A stretch of 6,285 bases of DNA from Actinomycetes bacterium (lineage in GTDB: Bacteria > Bacillota_I > Bacilli_A > RF39 > UBA660): the NCBI GenBank assembly GCA_021152765.1, contig JAGKUT010000049.1, forward strand, positions 1 to 6,285. Reading direction: 5' to 3'. A model generated the notes under the pieces. That model saw only the letters and a list, made by a program, of their open reading frames with translations, did not search any database and had not been told where the DNA came from. Of this stretch, positions 1 through 5,152 are shown piece by piece (position 1 is the stretch's first letter; each line of letters begins with the position of its first letter). A program made the translations under genes and the position numbers.

Positions 1-96
1 CCCGAAGCATTTATATATAGCGTAAATAATAATGAAGAATACATAAGAAAAACTTCCCTTGAAGAAAATTTAAAAAATTTCTTGAATAAAAAATAA
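1..96 (+). CDS. C-terminal end of an upstream gene, possibly RecD2-like helicase (partial)
   Basis: Frame 1 is open from the window edge to a TAA at 94-96 and gives the last 31 residues of a protein. The end is polar and charged, with an EAF segment at the start, an NNNEE stretch, and R-K-T-S-L-E-E-N-L near the C terminus. From memory, Gram-positive RecD2 helicases end in a similar pattern (a residue run like EAF...V..N......R.TSLKERL after the last helicase motif), and a small one-helix gene near recD2 would fit. No catalytic motif lies within the window, so the identity is inference only; that this is the end of a real gene is more secure because coding-like sequence stops just before a non-coding, AT-only spacer. 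Confidence 0.5.
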   Translation, partial: PEAFIYSVNNNEEYIRKTSLEENLKNFLNKK

Positions 97-116
97 AAAA
101 CAAGAAATACTATAAA

Positions 117-138
117 TGTATATAAATAATTATATACA
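117..138. repeat. Perfect 9-bp inverted repeat upstream of the small Met-rich gene
   Basis: TGTATATAA (117-125) and TTATATACA (130-138) are perfect reverse complements around a 4-nt ATAA centre. It sits 12 nt before the Shine-Dalgarno of the gene at 163 and 20 nt after the preceding stop codon. There is no T-run after it, so it is not a standard terminator. It could be an operator or an mRNA hairpin, but AT-only palindromes arise easily by chance in DNA this AT-rich. Confidence 0.35.
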
Positions 139-162
139 AACTCTTCTAGCGAGGTGATTAAA

Positions 163-303
163 GTGAAAATGGCTAAATCAATGATGTTAATGGCATTAGG
201 TGCAGGGTCAGTAATAATGTACCAAAAATACAATAAACCATTAATGAGGAAAATGTCCAGAATGATGAATAAGATGGATGATAAGTTAGAAGATATGATG
301 TAA
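163..303 (+). CDS. Small Met-rich single-helix protein, resembles DUF3918/YrzQ type
   Basis: This 46-residue protein starts at GTG 163, chosen because GAGGTG (151-156) sits 6 nt upstream; the ATG two codons later would be 12 nt away. Residues 6-20 form a short hydrophobic segment with an L-G-A-G-S core and Y20-Q-K-Y after it; the rest is basic with an acidic end (D39, D40, E43, D44). Thirteen of 46 residues are Met counting the initiator, with M-M pairs at 7-8, 34-35 and 45-46. The LGAG segment followed by a polar, Met/Lys/Arg-rich tail recalls the small Bacillus YrzQ/DUF3918 family, from memory and unverified. That family is of unknown function; a membrane or membrane-surface location is likely. 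A terminator begins immediately at the stop codon, so the gene ends its transcription unit, perhaps one shared with the upstream gene. Confidence 0.75.
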   Translation: MKMAKSMMLMALGAGSVIMYQKYNKPLMRKMSRMMNKMDDKLEDMM

Positions 304-331
304 AAAGTCCTCCAATACGGAGGATTTTTTT
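304..331 (+). terminator. Rho-independent terminator after the small Met-rich gene
   Basis: A 6-bp perfect stem, TCCTCC (308-313) and GGAGGA (319-324), encloses an AATAC loop and is followed by seven T (325-331); an A-run (304-306) before it can extend the stem against the T-run. It starts directly after the stop codon. Its last two T also form the start of the next promoter's -35 box. Confidence 0.88.
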
Positions 332-358
332 GACTTTTAAAAACAAAAAAACTATAAT
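330..358 (+). promoter_or_regulatory. Sigma70-type promoter of the DUF2779 operon
   Basis: TTGACT (330-335) and a consensus TATAAT (353-358) are separated by exactly 17 nt. Transcription would start near 364-366, so the leader before the ATG at 377 is only about 12 nt and begins almost at the Shine-Dalgarno AGGTGG (365-370). The -35 box overlaps the T-run of the preceding terminator. Confidence 0.85.
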
Positions 359-376
359 TATACTAGGTGGTAAAAT

Positions 377-1843
377 ATGAATCTATCAAAATCGTCATAT
401 TGTAGAGGACTACAATGTAAAAAAATATTATGGTTAGAAAAGCATAAACCAGAAGAAAAAGAAGAAATAAATAATGAAAGTATTATGGAAACAGGTAATG
501 CTATACATGAAGTAGCTCGATATTTATTTGGAAGTCATATAAATATAGAATATAGAGAAAATCTATCACAAATGATAGAAGATACTATGAATACAATAGA
601 TAGCTATAAAGATATAATTATAACAGAAGCATCATTCACATATAAAAATAACTTCTGTAGTGTTGATATATTAAAAAAGAATAATAACTCATATGAAATA
701 TATGAAGTAAAAAGTTCAACAAAACTAAAAGATATCTATATAAATGATGCATCATACCAATACTATGTATTAACTAAACTAGGACTAAAAGTAACTAAAG
801 TATGTATAGTACATATTAATAGAGACTATGTAAGAAATGGTGACTTAGATTTAGATCAATTATTTAAAATACGAGATATAACAAAAGAAGCTAAAGACTT
901 ACAAAATGATGTAGAAAAAAATATAAAAGAAATAAATAATTATCTAGAAAAAGGTGAACAACCAAAAGACATAGATGAAAATTGTTTTGAACCATATGCT
1001 TGTCCATTCTTTAAATATTGTACAAGACACTTACCAGAAAAAAACATATTCGATATAGCAGGAATGCAGACAAGAACAAAACTAAAACTATATAGAGAAG
1101 GTTTATATGACTATAAAGACTTAGTAAATGCTGATATAAATGAAAACTATAAAAAAGTAGTAGAATATGAATTATATAATAAAGAAGACTATATAGATAA
1201 AGAATCACTAAAAGAATTCTTAGACACACTAACATATCCATTATACTTCCTAGACTTTGAAACATATCAACAACCAATACCTTTATACGATAATATAAGC
1301 CCATATAAAAGAATACCATTTCAATACTCACTACATTATATTGATTCAGAATTAAAACATAAAGAATTCCTAGCTGAAGCAGGAACAGATCCAAGAAGAG
1401 CTTTAGCAGAACAACTAGTAAAAGATATACCTAAAAATGTAACCACACTAGCTTATAACATGACATTTGAAAAAGGAGTAATAGAAGAACTAGCTGAATT
1501 ATATCCAGACTTAAGTGAACACTTACTAAATATAAGAGATAATATAAAAGACTTAATGGTTCCATTTCAACAAAAGAAGTACTACACAAAAGACATGCAT
1601 GGCTCATACTCAATAAAATATGTATTACCCGCACTATTCCCAGATGATCCATCACTAAACTATAAAAACTTAGATCTAGTACATAATGGAGTAGAAGCAA
1701 TGTCATCATTTGAAGACCTAATAGGAAAAACAGGAAAAGAAAAAGAATATATAAGAGAAAGATTACTAAGATATTGTGAATTAGACACATATGCGATGGT
1801 AAAAATATATGAAAAAATAAAAGAAGTAGTAAAGGAAAAATAA
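377..1843 (+). CDS. DUF2779 protein: Cas4-like nuclease half plus DEDDy exonuclease-like half
   Basis: This 488-residue protein is likely a DNA-acting nuclease of unknown pathway. The N-terminal half looks like a Cas4/RecB-type PD-(D/E)XK nuclease: S-K-x-x-Y-C-x-G-L-Q-C-x-K-x-L-W with C9 and C14, G40 and H44, E84, D97, E110-V-K112, and Q128-Y-Y. A Cys cluster C203-x5-C-x5-C215, with C9 or C14, could hold a 4Fe-4S cluster as in Cas4. The C-terminal half, the DUF2779 region, reads as an RNase H-fold exonuclease: F-L-D293-F-E295-T (ExoI-like), Y-N361-x-x-F-E365 (ExoII-like, with E where D is usual), and Y466-C-E-L-D470 (ExoIII, YxxxD). Start: ATG with AGGTGG 6 nt upstream. It heads a two-gene operon with its own strong promoter. 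No CRISPR array or other cas gene is in the window, so a CRISPR role is not supported. The family name is secure; the activities are inferred from motifs. Confidence 0.9.
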   Translation: MNLSKSSYCRGLQCKKILWLEKHKPEEKEEINNESIMETGNAIHEVARYLFGSHINIEYRENLSQMIEDTMNTIDSYKDIIITEASFTYKNNFCSVDILKKNNNSYEIYEVKSSTKLKDIYINDASYQYYVLTKLGLKVTKVCIVHINRDYVRNGDLDLDQLFKIRDITKEAKDLQNDVEKNIKEINNYLEKGEQPKDIDENCFEPYACPFFKYCTRHLPEKNIFDIAGMQTRTKLKLYREGLYDYKDLVNADINENYKKVVEYELYNKEDYIDKESLKEFLDTLTYPLYFLDFETYQQPIPLYDNISPYKRIPFQYSLHYIDSELKHKEFLAEAGTDPRRALAEQLVKDIPKNVTTLAYNMTFEKGVIEELAELYPDLSEHLLNIRDNIKDLMVPFQQKKYYTKDMHGSYSIKYVLPALFPDDPSLNYKNLDLVHNGVEAMSSFEDLIGKTGKEKEYIRERLLRYCELDTYAMVKIYEKIKEVVKEK

Positions 1844-1844
1844 T

Positions 1845-2429
1845 ATGAAAGATAAAATAGAACTAATAATAGTAAATACAATAGTTATAATTGCGTTTAT
1901 AATAATATGCTTATTTGCATCAAAATACTTAACAAAACCAAAAGAAAAAAAACAAGAAATAACACAAGAAATAACTAATATAGTACAATCTAAAATGGAA
2001 GAATACTACACAAAAATATTTGAAAAACATTCAGGAAATTACTGTGGAGAAAAAAACTATAGTGATGTATTTGAAGTATACTATATAAATACAAAAACAT
2101 TTAACTCAATAGAAGAAATGAAAAACTCATATAAAACATTTCTATCAGAAAAATATATAGAAGAAAACCTAATAGATAAATTTAAAGAAAGAAATAATAA
2201 ACTATACTGCTTTGAACAAAAAAACAGTAGCCTAGAATATCAAAACAATAGCTTCAATATAACAAACATAACAAAAACAGAAAAAGAAATAAAAATAGAA
2301 GGAAACTATAAAACAGTATCAAATGACTTAAACCCATCAGAAACATTCAATGTAGAAGCAACACTAATAAATGAAAATAACAACTGGGTAATAAGTAACT
2401 ATAAAGATATATATAATAGGGAATCATAG
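1845..2429 (+). CDS. Membrane-anchored protein with extracytoplasmic domain, possibly IseA-like
   Basis: The start ATG follows the previous stop by 1 nt, and its AAAGGAA site (1831-1837) lies inside the end of the DUF2779 gene, so the two are probably co-translated. The 194-residue protein has a hydrophobic helix at about residues 7-25, then a Lys-rich stretch (K31-K36), so the bulk (35-194) probably faces outward. No lipobox: C22 is preceded by Ile residues. The outside part has a Y-C67-G-E-K segment, an F-N-S-I-E-E-M-K-N helix start near 86, K-L-Y-C122-F, and ends in an N-N-N-W181-V-I-S-N-Y pattern typical of small NTF2-like or related beta-rich domains. C67 and C122 could pair outside the membrane. 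The C-G-E-K, L-Y-C and terminal W-x-I-S features recall IseA-type DL-endopeptidase inhibitors from memory; this is a weak guess. Codons are extremely A-rich. Gene reality is well supported; function is not known. Confidence 0.75.
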   Translation: MKDKIELIIVNTIVIIAFIIICLFASKYLTKPKEKKQEITQEITNIVQSKMEEYYTKIFEKHSGNYCGEKNYSDVFEVYYINTKTFNSIEEMKNSYKTFLSEKYIEENLIDKFKERNNKLYCFEQKNSSLEYQNNSFNITNITKTEKEIKIEGNYKTVSNDLNPSETFNVEATLINENNNWVISNYKDIYNRES

Positions 2430-2437
2430 AATCATAT

Positions 2438-2466
2438 AAAAAAGCATACAAAGTATGCCTTTTTTT
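2438..2466 (+). terminator. Rho-independent terminator of the DUF2779 operon
   Basis: GCATAC (2444-2449) and GTATGC (2453-2458) form a perfect 6-bp stem with an AAA loop, preceded by six A and followed by C plus seven T (2460-2466). It lies 9 nt after the TAG stop at 2427-2429. Confidence 0.88.
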
Positions 2467-2488
2467 AGTCCAAACGTTTATAGACAAA

Positions 2489-2523
2489 AGTTTAGTCTTA
2501 CCGCCAAGTATCAAAACTAAACT
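2489..2523. repeat. 8-bp inverted repeat in the intergenic stretch
   Basis: AGTTTAGT (2489-2496) and ACTAAACT (2516-2523) are perfect reverse complements around a 19-nt, relatively GC-rich centre containing ACCGCCAAG. It lies just after the operon terminator. No T-run follows. It could be a regulator site or a remnant structure; I do not recognise it. Confidence 0.3.
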
Positions 2524-2562
2524 CAAATAACTAGAAAAAGTAAAACATAATATAAAAAATAA

Positions 2563-2590
2563 TTGTTCCCTTTTTCAAATTAATTATAAT
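2563..2590 (+). promoter_or_regulatory. Candidate promoter upstream of the histidine phosphatase gene
   Basis: TTGTTC (2563-2568) and TATAAT (2585-2590) are 16 nt apart. Transcription would begin near 2597, giving either a ~74-nt RNA ending at the hairpin at 2645-2670 or, by read-through, a ~97-nt leader for the gene at 2694. In a stretch this AT-rich a -10 match is cheap; the paired -35 makes it a fair candidate. Confidence 0.5.
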
Positions 2591-2644
2591 ATAAAAAAAT
2601 TATACCAGTCAATATAAATGTAAAATAAAAAAATTAAGATATGT

Positions 2645-2670
2645 AAACCTAGTTAAAAACTAGGTTTTTT
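2645..2670 (+). terminator. Terminator-like hairpin directly before the histidine phosphatase gene
   Basis: AAACCTAGTT (2645-2654) and AACTAGGTTT (2658-2667) form a perfect 10-bp stem with an AAA loop and a run of six T (2665-2670). It has the form of a factor-independent terminator yet lies 23 nt before the next ATG. Either it ends a short RNA begun near 2597, or it is an attenuator in the leader, or it protects the gene from upstream transcription. A TATAAT (2673-2678) follows at once, but no -35 box is seen at the right distance (the hairpin occupies it), and a start from it would fall inside the Shine-Dalgarno. No alternative antiterminator pairing was found by eye. Confidence 0.75.
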
Positions 2671-2693
2671 GTTATAATTAAAAGGGTGATAAT

Positions 2694-3350
2694 ATGACAA
2701 CATTATATTTAATAAGACATTCAGTAAGGATGAAAAGAGATGATATAGAAACATATAATACAACACAACCAAGAATAATAAAAGAAGAAAAAATAATACT
2801 AAGTTCTGAAGGAGAAAAAAGAGCTGAAATACTAAGTAAAGAACAAGAACTACAAAATATTGACGTACTATATACTAGTAACTGTGTAAGAACACTTGCA
2901 ACTGCTAAATACATGATGGAAAGTCAAAACTTAAAAGCTAATATAGACGAAAGACTAGATGAAAGAAGAGTGGGAATAATAAATGATAAAGAAGTACCAG
3001 ATTGGTTTATAAGACAATATAAAGACATTGACTATAAAACAATTGGTGGAGAATCAATGAGAGAAGTAAGAAATAGATTTAATGAAGTAATAGAAGAAAT
3101 AATAGAAAAACATAAAGACAAAAGAATCGCAGTATTCACACATGGATACGCAATAACATCATACTTATTAAAATACTGTAAATTAATACACATATCAGAA
3201 GAAAGATTAGAAGTAGAATACAATGGAAAAACATTATACAATAAAAGACTAAACGCACCAGAAGTATTCAAATTAACATTTGATAATCAAGAATTAAAAA
3301 ACATAGAACTAATAGAATTTGATGATTTACCGTATAATCATGGAGTATAA
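2694..3350 (+). CDS. Histidine phosphatase family protein (phosphoglycerate mutase-like)
   Basis: A 218-residue cytoplasmic protein of the histidine phosphatase (PGAM-like) superfamily, which removes phosphate through a phospho-histidine intermediate. Seen: L-Y-L-I-R8-H9-S at the N terminus (the RH motif with the nucleophile H9; Ser replaces the common Gly), L-S-S-E-G-E-K-R-A near 36-44, a second phosphate-binding Arg in S-N-C-V-R66-T, a likely acid residue E90 in R-L-D-E-R-R, G-G-E-S-M near 118-122, and the second catalytic His in V-F-T-H150-G-Y. Length suits the family. The set of motifs is complete, so it should be active; the substrate cannot be told from sequence (phosphosugar, nucleotide or alpha-ribazole phosphate are all known in the family). 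Start ATG has AGGGTG 5 nt upstream. It is followed after 9 nt by the CDF transporter gene and probably shares a transcript with it. Confidence 0.9.
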   Translation: MTTLYLIRHSVRMKRDDIETYNTTQPRIIKEEKIILSSEGEKRAEILSKEQELQNIDVLYTSNCVRTLATAKYMMESQNLKANIDERLDERRVGIINDKEVPDWFIRQYKDIDYKTIGGESMREVRNRFNEVIEEIIEKHKDKRIAVFTHGYAITSYLLKYCKLIHISEERLEVEYNGKTLYNKRLNAPEVFKLTFDNQELKNIELIEFDDLPYNHGV

Positions 3351-3359
3351 GGAGGATTT

Positions 3360-4244
3360 ATGAAAACAGAAAAAAACATTTTAATAGCTTTCTTATTAAA
3401 TCTATCATTCTCAATATTTGAATGCATTGGAGGAATAATAACAGGAAGTATCGCAATACTATCAGACTCAGTACACGATATAGGAGACGCAATGAGTATT
3501 GGACTATCATACATACTAGAAAAGAAAAGCAAGAAAAAACCAGACAATACTTATACATATGGATATATAAGATATTCAGTAATAGGAAGTATAATAACAT
3601 CAACAATACTATTAACAGGCTCAATATTTGTAATATATGAAGCAGTAAAAAGATTAATAAATCCACAAGAATTAAACTATAATGGAATGATTATAATCTC
3701 AATAATAGGAGTAATAGTAAATACACTAGCTGCAATGGCAACAAAAGAAGGAGACTCATTAAATCAAAAATCAGTAAACCTACATATGTTAGAAGACGTA
3801 TTAGGATGGGTAGTAGTATTAATAGGATCAATTCTAATAAAATTTACAAATATAACATATATAGATTCAATCCTTTCAATAGGAGTAGCTCTATTCATAT
3901 TAAGACATGCTGCTAGAAATATAAAAGAAGTACTAGATTTATTCCTAGAAAAAACACCAAAAAATATTGATATAGAAGAAATAAAACACCATCTAAAAGA
4001 AATAAATGGCGTATTAGATATACACCATATACATGTAAGAAGTATAGATGGATACAATACATTTATAACATTACATGCAGAAGTAAAAAAATATGACCCA
4101 GAAATAAAAAAACAAATAAAAGAAGAATTATCTGAACATGGAATATCACACTCAACAATAGAACTAGAACTAGAAGACGAAACATGTGAAAATAAAACAT
4201 GTAAAATAGAACATCATGAACATCACCACCATCACCATCATTAA
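3360..4244 (+). CDS. Cation diffusion facilitator (zinc-type) with His-rich C-terminal tail
   Basis: A 294-residue inner-membrane metal/proton antiporter of the CDF family. About six membrane helices are visible (roughly 7-29, 34-53, 75-97, 109-127, 146-162, 168-183). The transport site is formed by H39-x3-D43 in helix 2 and H142-x3-D146 in helix 5; the HxxxD/HxxxD pair is typical of zinc-exporting CzcD/ZitB-type members rather than Mn-type DxxxD. Y-G-Y-x-R near 67-71 is a family signature. Residues 190-270 form the cytoplasmic metal-binding-like domain (D-I-H-H-I-H-V-R-S-I-D-G, 220-231). The tail has C276 and C281, then nine His in the last ten residues (285-294, only E287 intervening). Substrate is probably Zn2+. 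GGAGG (3351-3355) directly abuts the stop of the phosphatase gene, so the two genes are linked in one operon; no clear terminator follows before the HTH gene at 4312. Confidence 0.93.
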   Translation: MKTEKNILIAFLLNLSFSIFECIGGIITGSIAILSDSVHDIGDAMSIGLSYILEKKSKKKPDNTYTYGYIRYSVIGSIITSTILLTGSIFVIYEAVKRLINPQELNYNGMIIISIIGVIVNTLAAMATKEGDSLNQKSVNLHMLEDVLGWVVVLIGSILIKFTNITYIDSILSIGVALFILRHAARNIKEVLDLFLEKTPKNIDIEEIKHHLKEINGVLDIHHIHVRSIDGYNTFITLHAEVKKYDPEIKKQIKEELSEHGISHSTIELELEDETCENKTCKIEHHEHHHHHHH

Positions 4245-4311
4245 ACTCAACCACAGGTTCATGTTAAAAAAAACAAAAAGAGAGTATCATTAATCTCAGA
4301 AAGGAGGCCAC

Positions 4312-4920
4312 ATGGATCAAATTAAAATTGGAAAATTCATCCAAGAAAAAAGAAAAGAAAAAGGTATAACACAATCAGAATTAGCAGAAAAATTATACAT
4401 ATCCGATCGAGCAATATCAAAATGGGAAAACGGAATATGTATGCCTGACGTAGGGAACATGCAAGACCTATGTGAAATATTAGGAATAACAATAAATGAT
4501 TTATTCAGTGGTGAGGTGGTTGATATGAAAAATAATGAAAAAGTATTAGAAAAAAACTTATTAGAAATGACAGAAATGAAAGAAGAAAGAGATAGACAAT
4601 TATTAACACTAGAAATATTTATAGGAATAGTTTCAACAATAGTATTATTAGGTTCAATTCTTTTAGTAGGAATCTTTGAATTATCAAAAATACCAGCTGC
4701 AATAATAATTACAATCGCAAGTATTATATTCGCAACAGGAATGGGATTAGCTTTAAGAATAGAACAAATTGCTGGATACTATGAATGTCAAAATTGTCAT
4801 CATAAATATGTTCCAACATATCACGGAGTATTATGGGCTCCACATATGTGCAGAACAAGAAAATTAAAATGCCCAAAATGCGGCAAAAAGACTTGGAACA
4901 AAAAAGTAATCAAAAAATAA
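4312..4920 (+). CDS. XRE-family HTH protein with two membrane helices and C-terminal zinc ribbon
   Basis: A 202-residue membrane-anchored regulator. Residues 4-65 are an XRE/Cro-type helix-turn-helix (I-T-Q-S-E-L-A-E-K-L, then S-D-R-A-I-S-K-W-E-N-G, a typical recognition-helix pattern). Residues 72-97 are a charged, probably coiled linker. Two hydrophobic helices follow at about 101-121 and 127-148, then a C-terminal domain with C159-x2-C162 and C187-x2-C190 for a zinc ribbon, plus C180 and H163, H164, H171, H178. The short loop between helices implies that both the HTH and zinc ribbon lie in the cytoplasm. Such HTH-TM-zinc-ribbon proteins are common in Bacillota; their targets are mostly unknown. 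AAGGAGG (4301-4307) precedes the ATG by 4 nt. It lies 67 nt after the CDF gene and may be co-transcribed; a zinc-responsive role would be inference. An internal ribosome site and ATG occur at codon 72 (see separate entry). Confidence 0.9.
   Translation: MDQIKIGKFIQEKRKEKGITQSELAEKLYISDRAISKWENGICMPDVGNMQDLCEILGITINDLFSGEVVDMKNNEKVLEKNLLEMTEMKEERDRQLLTLEIFIGIVSTIVLLGSILLVGIFELSKIPAAIIITIASIIFATGMGLALRIEQIAGYYECQNCHHKYVPTYHGVLWAPHMCRTRKLKCPKCGKKTWNKKVIKK
4513..4527 (+). promoter_or_regulatory. Internal ribosome binding site and ATG within the XRE gene
   Basis: GAGGTGG (4513-4519) lies 5-6 nt before an in-frame ATG (4525-4527, codon 72). Starting here would make a 131-residue protein with the linker, both membrane helices and zinc ribbon but without the DNA-binding domain. 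The strength and spacing equal those of real starts in this window. The codons also encode G-E-V-V-D-M, so the match may be incidental. Confidence 0.4.
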
Positions 4921-4925
4921 AAAAC

Positions 4926-4954
4926 TTGAATAAAATATAATTTTATGTTAAAAT
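4926..4954 (+). promoter_or_regulatory. Promoter of the candidate antitoxin RNA (extended -10)
   Basis: TTGAAT (4926-4931) and TAAAAT (4949-4954) are 17 nt apart, and TGT (4946-4948) before the -10 makes an extended -10 element. The expected start is near A4961. It begins 5 nt after the stop of the XRE gene. The spacer contains a perfect 7-bp palindrome, ATAAAAT-ATA-ATTTTAT (4930-4946), possibly an operator or a weak AT hairpin. Confidence 0.7.
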
Positions 4955-5016
4955 GTATCTAGTGAAGCAAAACTTCATACAATAAAAAAGAGGACATTTG
5001 ATTTTGCAGGTGAATG

Positions 5017-5044
5017 TTTCCTCAATTTAAAGGGAATGACACTC
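5017..5044 (+). repeat. Direct repeat, copy 1 (in antitoxin RNA)
   Basis: Three adjacent blocks, TTTCCTCAATT (5017-5027), AAAGGGAATG (5029-5038) and GACACTC (5038-5044), recur in the same order and orientation at 5147-5195. As transcribed they are the antisense of the toxin start region and leader. Confidence 0.65.
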
Positions 5045-5069
5045 TACGTTTGAGAGTGTCTATTTTTTT
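5038..5069. terminator. Shared terminator hairpin of the antitoxin RNA and the toxin mRNA
   Basis: GACACTCT (5038-5045) and AGAGTGTC (5053-5060) form a perfect 8-bp stem with a 7-nt loop. On the plus strand TA plus seven T (5063-5069) follow, a strong terminator for the antitoxin RNA. On the minus strand the same hairpin begins within the toxin stop codon (5060-5062), but the bases after it (ATTCCCTTT) are a poorer U-run, so leftward termination may be leaky and lengthen the overlap of the two RNAs. Confidence 0.88.
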
Positions 5070-5152
5070 ATTACATATACCAATAAGGTAATAAGTGATA
5101 AAATGATACAGATATATCTACAAAGTTTAATATTATAAACTCTTTTTTTCAT
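5060..5152 (-). CDS. Small basic single-helix peptide, candidate type I toxin
   Basis: A 30-residue peptide on the minus strand (ATG at 5152-5150, TAG at 5062-5060). It has a basic N terminus (K2, K3, R4, K9, R12), a hydrophobic helix at about 13-28 (Y-I-C-I-I-L-S-L-I-T-L-L-V-Y-V-I), Cys at 11 and 15, and a K29-K30 end; there is no acidic residue. The ribosome site matches the 16S anti-Shine-Dalgarno over 11 nt (AAGGAGGTGAT, 5167-5157) with 8 nt between GGAGG and ATG. A promoter lies upstream on the same strand, and the stop codon runs straight into the terminator hairpin. A convergent small RNA overlaps its 3' end and is complementary to its start region. These are the marks of type I toxins, which insert into the membrane. 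It lacks the P-x3-G and W-L-x2-R features of Fst/Ldr peptides, and I do not recognise it as TxpA/BsrG type, so it may be a new family. It is the only minus-strand gene seen. Confidence 0.72.
   Translation of the reverse strand: MKKRVYNIKLCRYICIILSLITLLVYVIKK

Larger units (their letters stand above)
4961..5069 (+). ncRNA. Candidate antitoxin RNA of a type I toxin-antitoxin locus
   Basis: A promoter at 4926-4954 and a strong terminator at 5038-5069 bound a ~109-nt region with no convincing reading frame. It can fold into three hairpins: TGAAG/CTTCA (4963-4967 with 4973-4977) at the 5' end; GAGGA-CATT with AATG-TT-TCCTC (about 4990-4998 with 5013-5023) in the middle; and the terminator. Its 3' end overlaps the 3' end of the minus-strand toxin gene at the shared hairpin. 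Positions 5017-5044 repeat, in three collinear blocks, the plus-strand copy of the toxin start codon and leader, so the RNA is complementary to these places in the toxin mRNA (about 9/11, 10/10 with one G-U, and 7/7 pairs). This suggests translation block and joint decay, as in par/Fst-type loci. Function is inference; the architecture is seen. Confidence 0.65.

Noticed and set aside
377..1843. CRISPR-Cas locus suggested by the Cas4-like nuclease
   Set aside because: No repeat-spacer array and no other cas gene are present; DUF2779 proteins occur widely outside CRISPR loci.
1011..1881. Minus-strand open frames of 73-127 codons inside the DUF2779 gene
   Set aside because: They lie opposite a gene with clear motifs, have low-complexity Leu/Tyr/Ile-rich translations, and show no convincing ribosome sites; they mirror the A-rich codons of the real gene.
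1845..2429. Lipoprotein signal in the membrane-anchored protein
   Set aside because: C22 is preceded by Ile-Ile-Ile, with no small residue before the Cys as a lipobox requires; an uncleaved anchor helix fits better.
2673..2678. TATAAT just before the phosphatase gene as its promoter
   Set aside because: No -35 box at 16-18 nt (a hairpin lies there), and the start would fall within the Shine-Dalgarno AGGGTG at 2683-2688.
4213..4244. Vector-derived His-tag contamination at the CDF C terminus
   Set aside because: The His run is broken by a Glu, uses mixed codons, is continuous with native sequence and normal flanking genes; His-rich ends are common in this transporter family.
5014..5091. Plus-strand 25-codon frame inside the antitoxin RNA, starting at ATG 5014
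   Set aside because: It runs through the terminator hairpin and T-run, so the RNA would end before its stop, and the AGGTG before it is only 1 nt from the ATG.
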